From positions 1,592,001-1,656,000 of the forward strand of contig NZ_CP019640.1 of NCBI RefSeq assembly GCF_001999905.1: a stretch of DNA of 64,000 bases. Direction: 5' to 3'. The notes under the pieces are model-generated. The model had not been told where the DNA came from. It searched no databases and was given only the letters and a program-made list of their open reading frames with translations. Within the stretch, counting starts at the first letter, position 1; each line of letters starts with the position of its first letter. The translations under genes and the position numbers were made by a program. This DNA comes from Planococcus lenghuensis. GTDB taxonomy: Bacteria; Bacillota; Bacilli; Bacillales_A; Planococcaceae. Shown in pieces: positions 63,475-64,000 of the stretch.

Positions 63475-63600
63475 TTTTAATCCAATTGGAGTAAACTGGA
63501 GGGGAACAAAAAAAGGGTTACGCATGAAGCAGAAACCCTCTTCCAGGGGGAAGCTATCAATAGTAAAAGCCAATTGATATTCATCTAAGGAGGAGATTAC

Positions 63601-63933
63601 GTGTTCGTCCTGCTAACACTTCTGGTTGTCGTGTCTTTCATTGTTTCAGTTGTTTCCATAATCGTAGCGTTGAGCACCGGAAAACCGAAAACGTACTGGA
63701 TCGCTGTCGGGAGTTTATACGTTTTCAGCATGCTGTCAGGCTTCAGTCTTGGCCAGTTAACCATCGCTTTCGTGCTTGTCCTGTTGCTCTTAGCAATCGG
63801 CAGTACAGTGAAGCTAATGAAAAATGCGACACAGTTTACGGCTTGGTTGGGTGCCGGCATCTTATTCAGTGTCGTGATGATGAGCTATGTCGATGACAGG
63901 TGGCTGTTCTTTCCGATGAGTTTGATCAACTGA
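63601..63933 (+). CDS. Hypothetical membrane protein
   Basis: A 110-residue protein with three hydrophobic segments (about 3-25, 32-65, 78-98) and a short tail. The GTG start follows AAGGAGGAG with 5-6 base spacing. A terminator-like hairpin follows at the end of the window. Family not recognised. Confidence 0.65.
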   Translation: MFVLLTLLVVVSFIVSVVSIIVALSTGKPKTYWIAVGSLYVFSMLSGFSLGQLTIAFVLVLLLLAIGSTVKLMKNATQFTAWLGAGILFSVVMMSYVDDRWLFFPMSLIN

Positions 63934-63972
63934 CAAAAAGAAGTAAGACAAAATTAAATTCAGACTTTATAT

Positions 63973-63997
63973 GCCCGGTCAGCTGATCGGGTTTTTA
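63973..63997 (+). terminator. Terminator at the window end
   Basis: CCCGGTCA-GC-TGATCGGG with a run of five T, about 40 bases after the last stop codon. Confidence 0.65.
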
Positions 63998-64000
63998 TGC

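Overview
The window is a chromosomal segment of a low- to mid-GC Bacillota bacterium, by eye close to 50% G+C. Strong AGGAGG ribosome sites, frequent GTG/TTG starts and hairpin-plus-T-run terminators point to Bacilli. Gene order from ccdA through parC follows, from memory, the Bacillus subtilis yne-citB-parEC neighbourhood. The spore genes that sit there in B. subtilis (cotM, sspO, sspP, tlp) are absent. Together with a Staphylococcus-like lysine operon (lysC-asd-dapA-dapB-dapH-deacetylase-alr-lysA), this suggests a Planococcaceae-type organism such as Planococcus or Bhargavaea. That placement is an inference.

Layout: 1-1.4 kb holds the 3' part of argH. A heterodimeric ABC exporter follows (1.5-5.0 kb), then the cytochrome c maturation genes ccdA and ccdC with a DUF2621 protein (5.1-6.9 kb). 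Next come a DUF1659/DUF2922/YvrJ trio, a SCO1 copper chaperone, mscL, a lytic transglycosylase and a GlsB-type membrane protein (7.0-10.0 kb). Glutamate synthase gltA-gltB spans 10.4-16.6 kb. A tyrosine-recombinase homologue without its nucleophile, a DinB-like protein and aconitase lead into the yneP/yneQ/yneR/plsY/yneT block and topoisomerase IV parE-parC (16.7-28.1 kb). Stress and hypothetical genes follow (28.2-29.8 kb).

The region 29.8-34.6 kb is thiamine-related. A TPP riboswitch with an intrinsic terminator precedes tenA-thiM-thiD-thiE-thiW, and tenA carries an in-frame TGA. A second TPP riboswitch on the other strand controls a lone FabG-like reductase. The region 35.3-43.7 kb is a complete lysine/diaminopimelate operon on the minus strand, under a lysine riboswitch and terminator.

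The rest is more accessory. It holds a gene-poor kilobase (43.7-44.7 kb), lipoproteins, a two-part sodium:solute symporter with an IS1182-type element just behind it, and two SAM-dependent methyltransferases, one frameshifted. A predicted ATPase, a zinc-ribbon membrane protein, a TetR/SDR divergent pair and a PPOX-type flavoprotein follow. An ECF sigma factor with a large membrane anti-sigma factor comes next, then a lipoprotein serpin and several tiny membrane proteins. At least three genes (tenA, the methyltransferase at 53 kb, and an antisense membrane-protein gene at 63.3 kb) carry a single inactivating lesion, which could be real decay or sequence error. No tRNA, rRNA, CRISPR array or prophage was seen.
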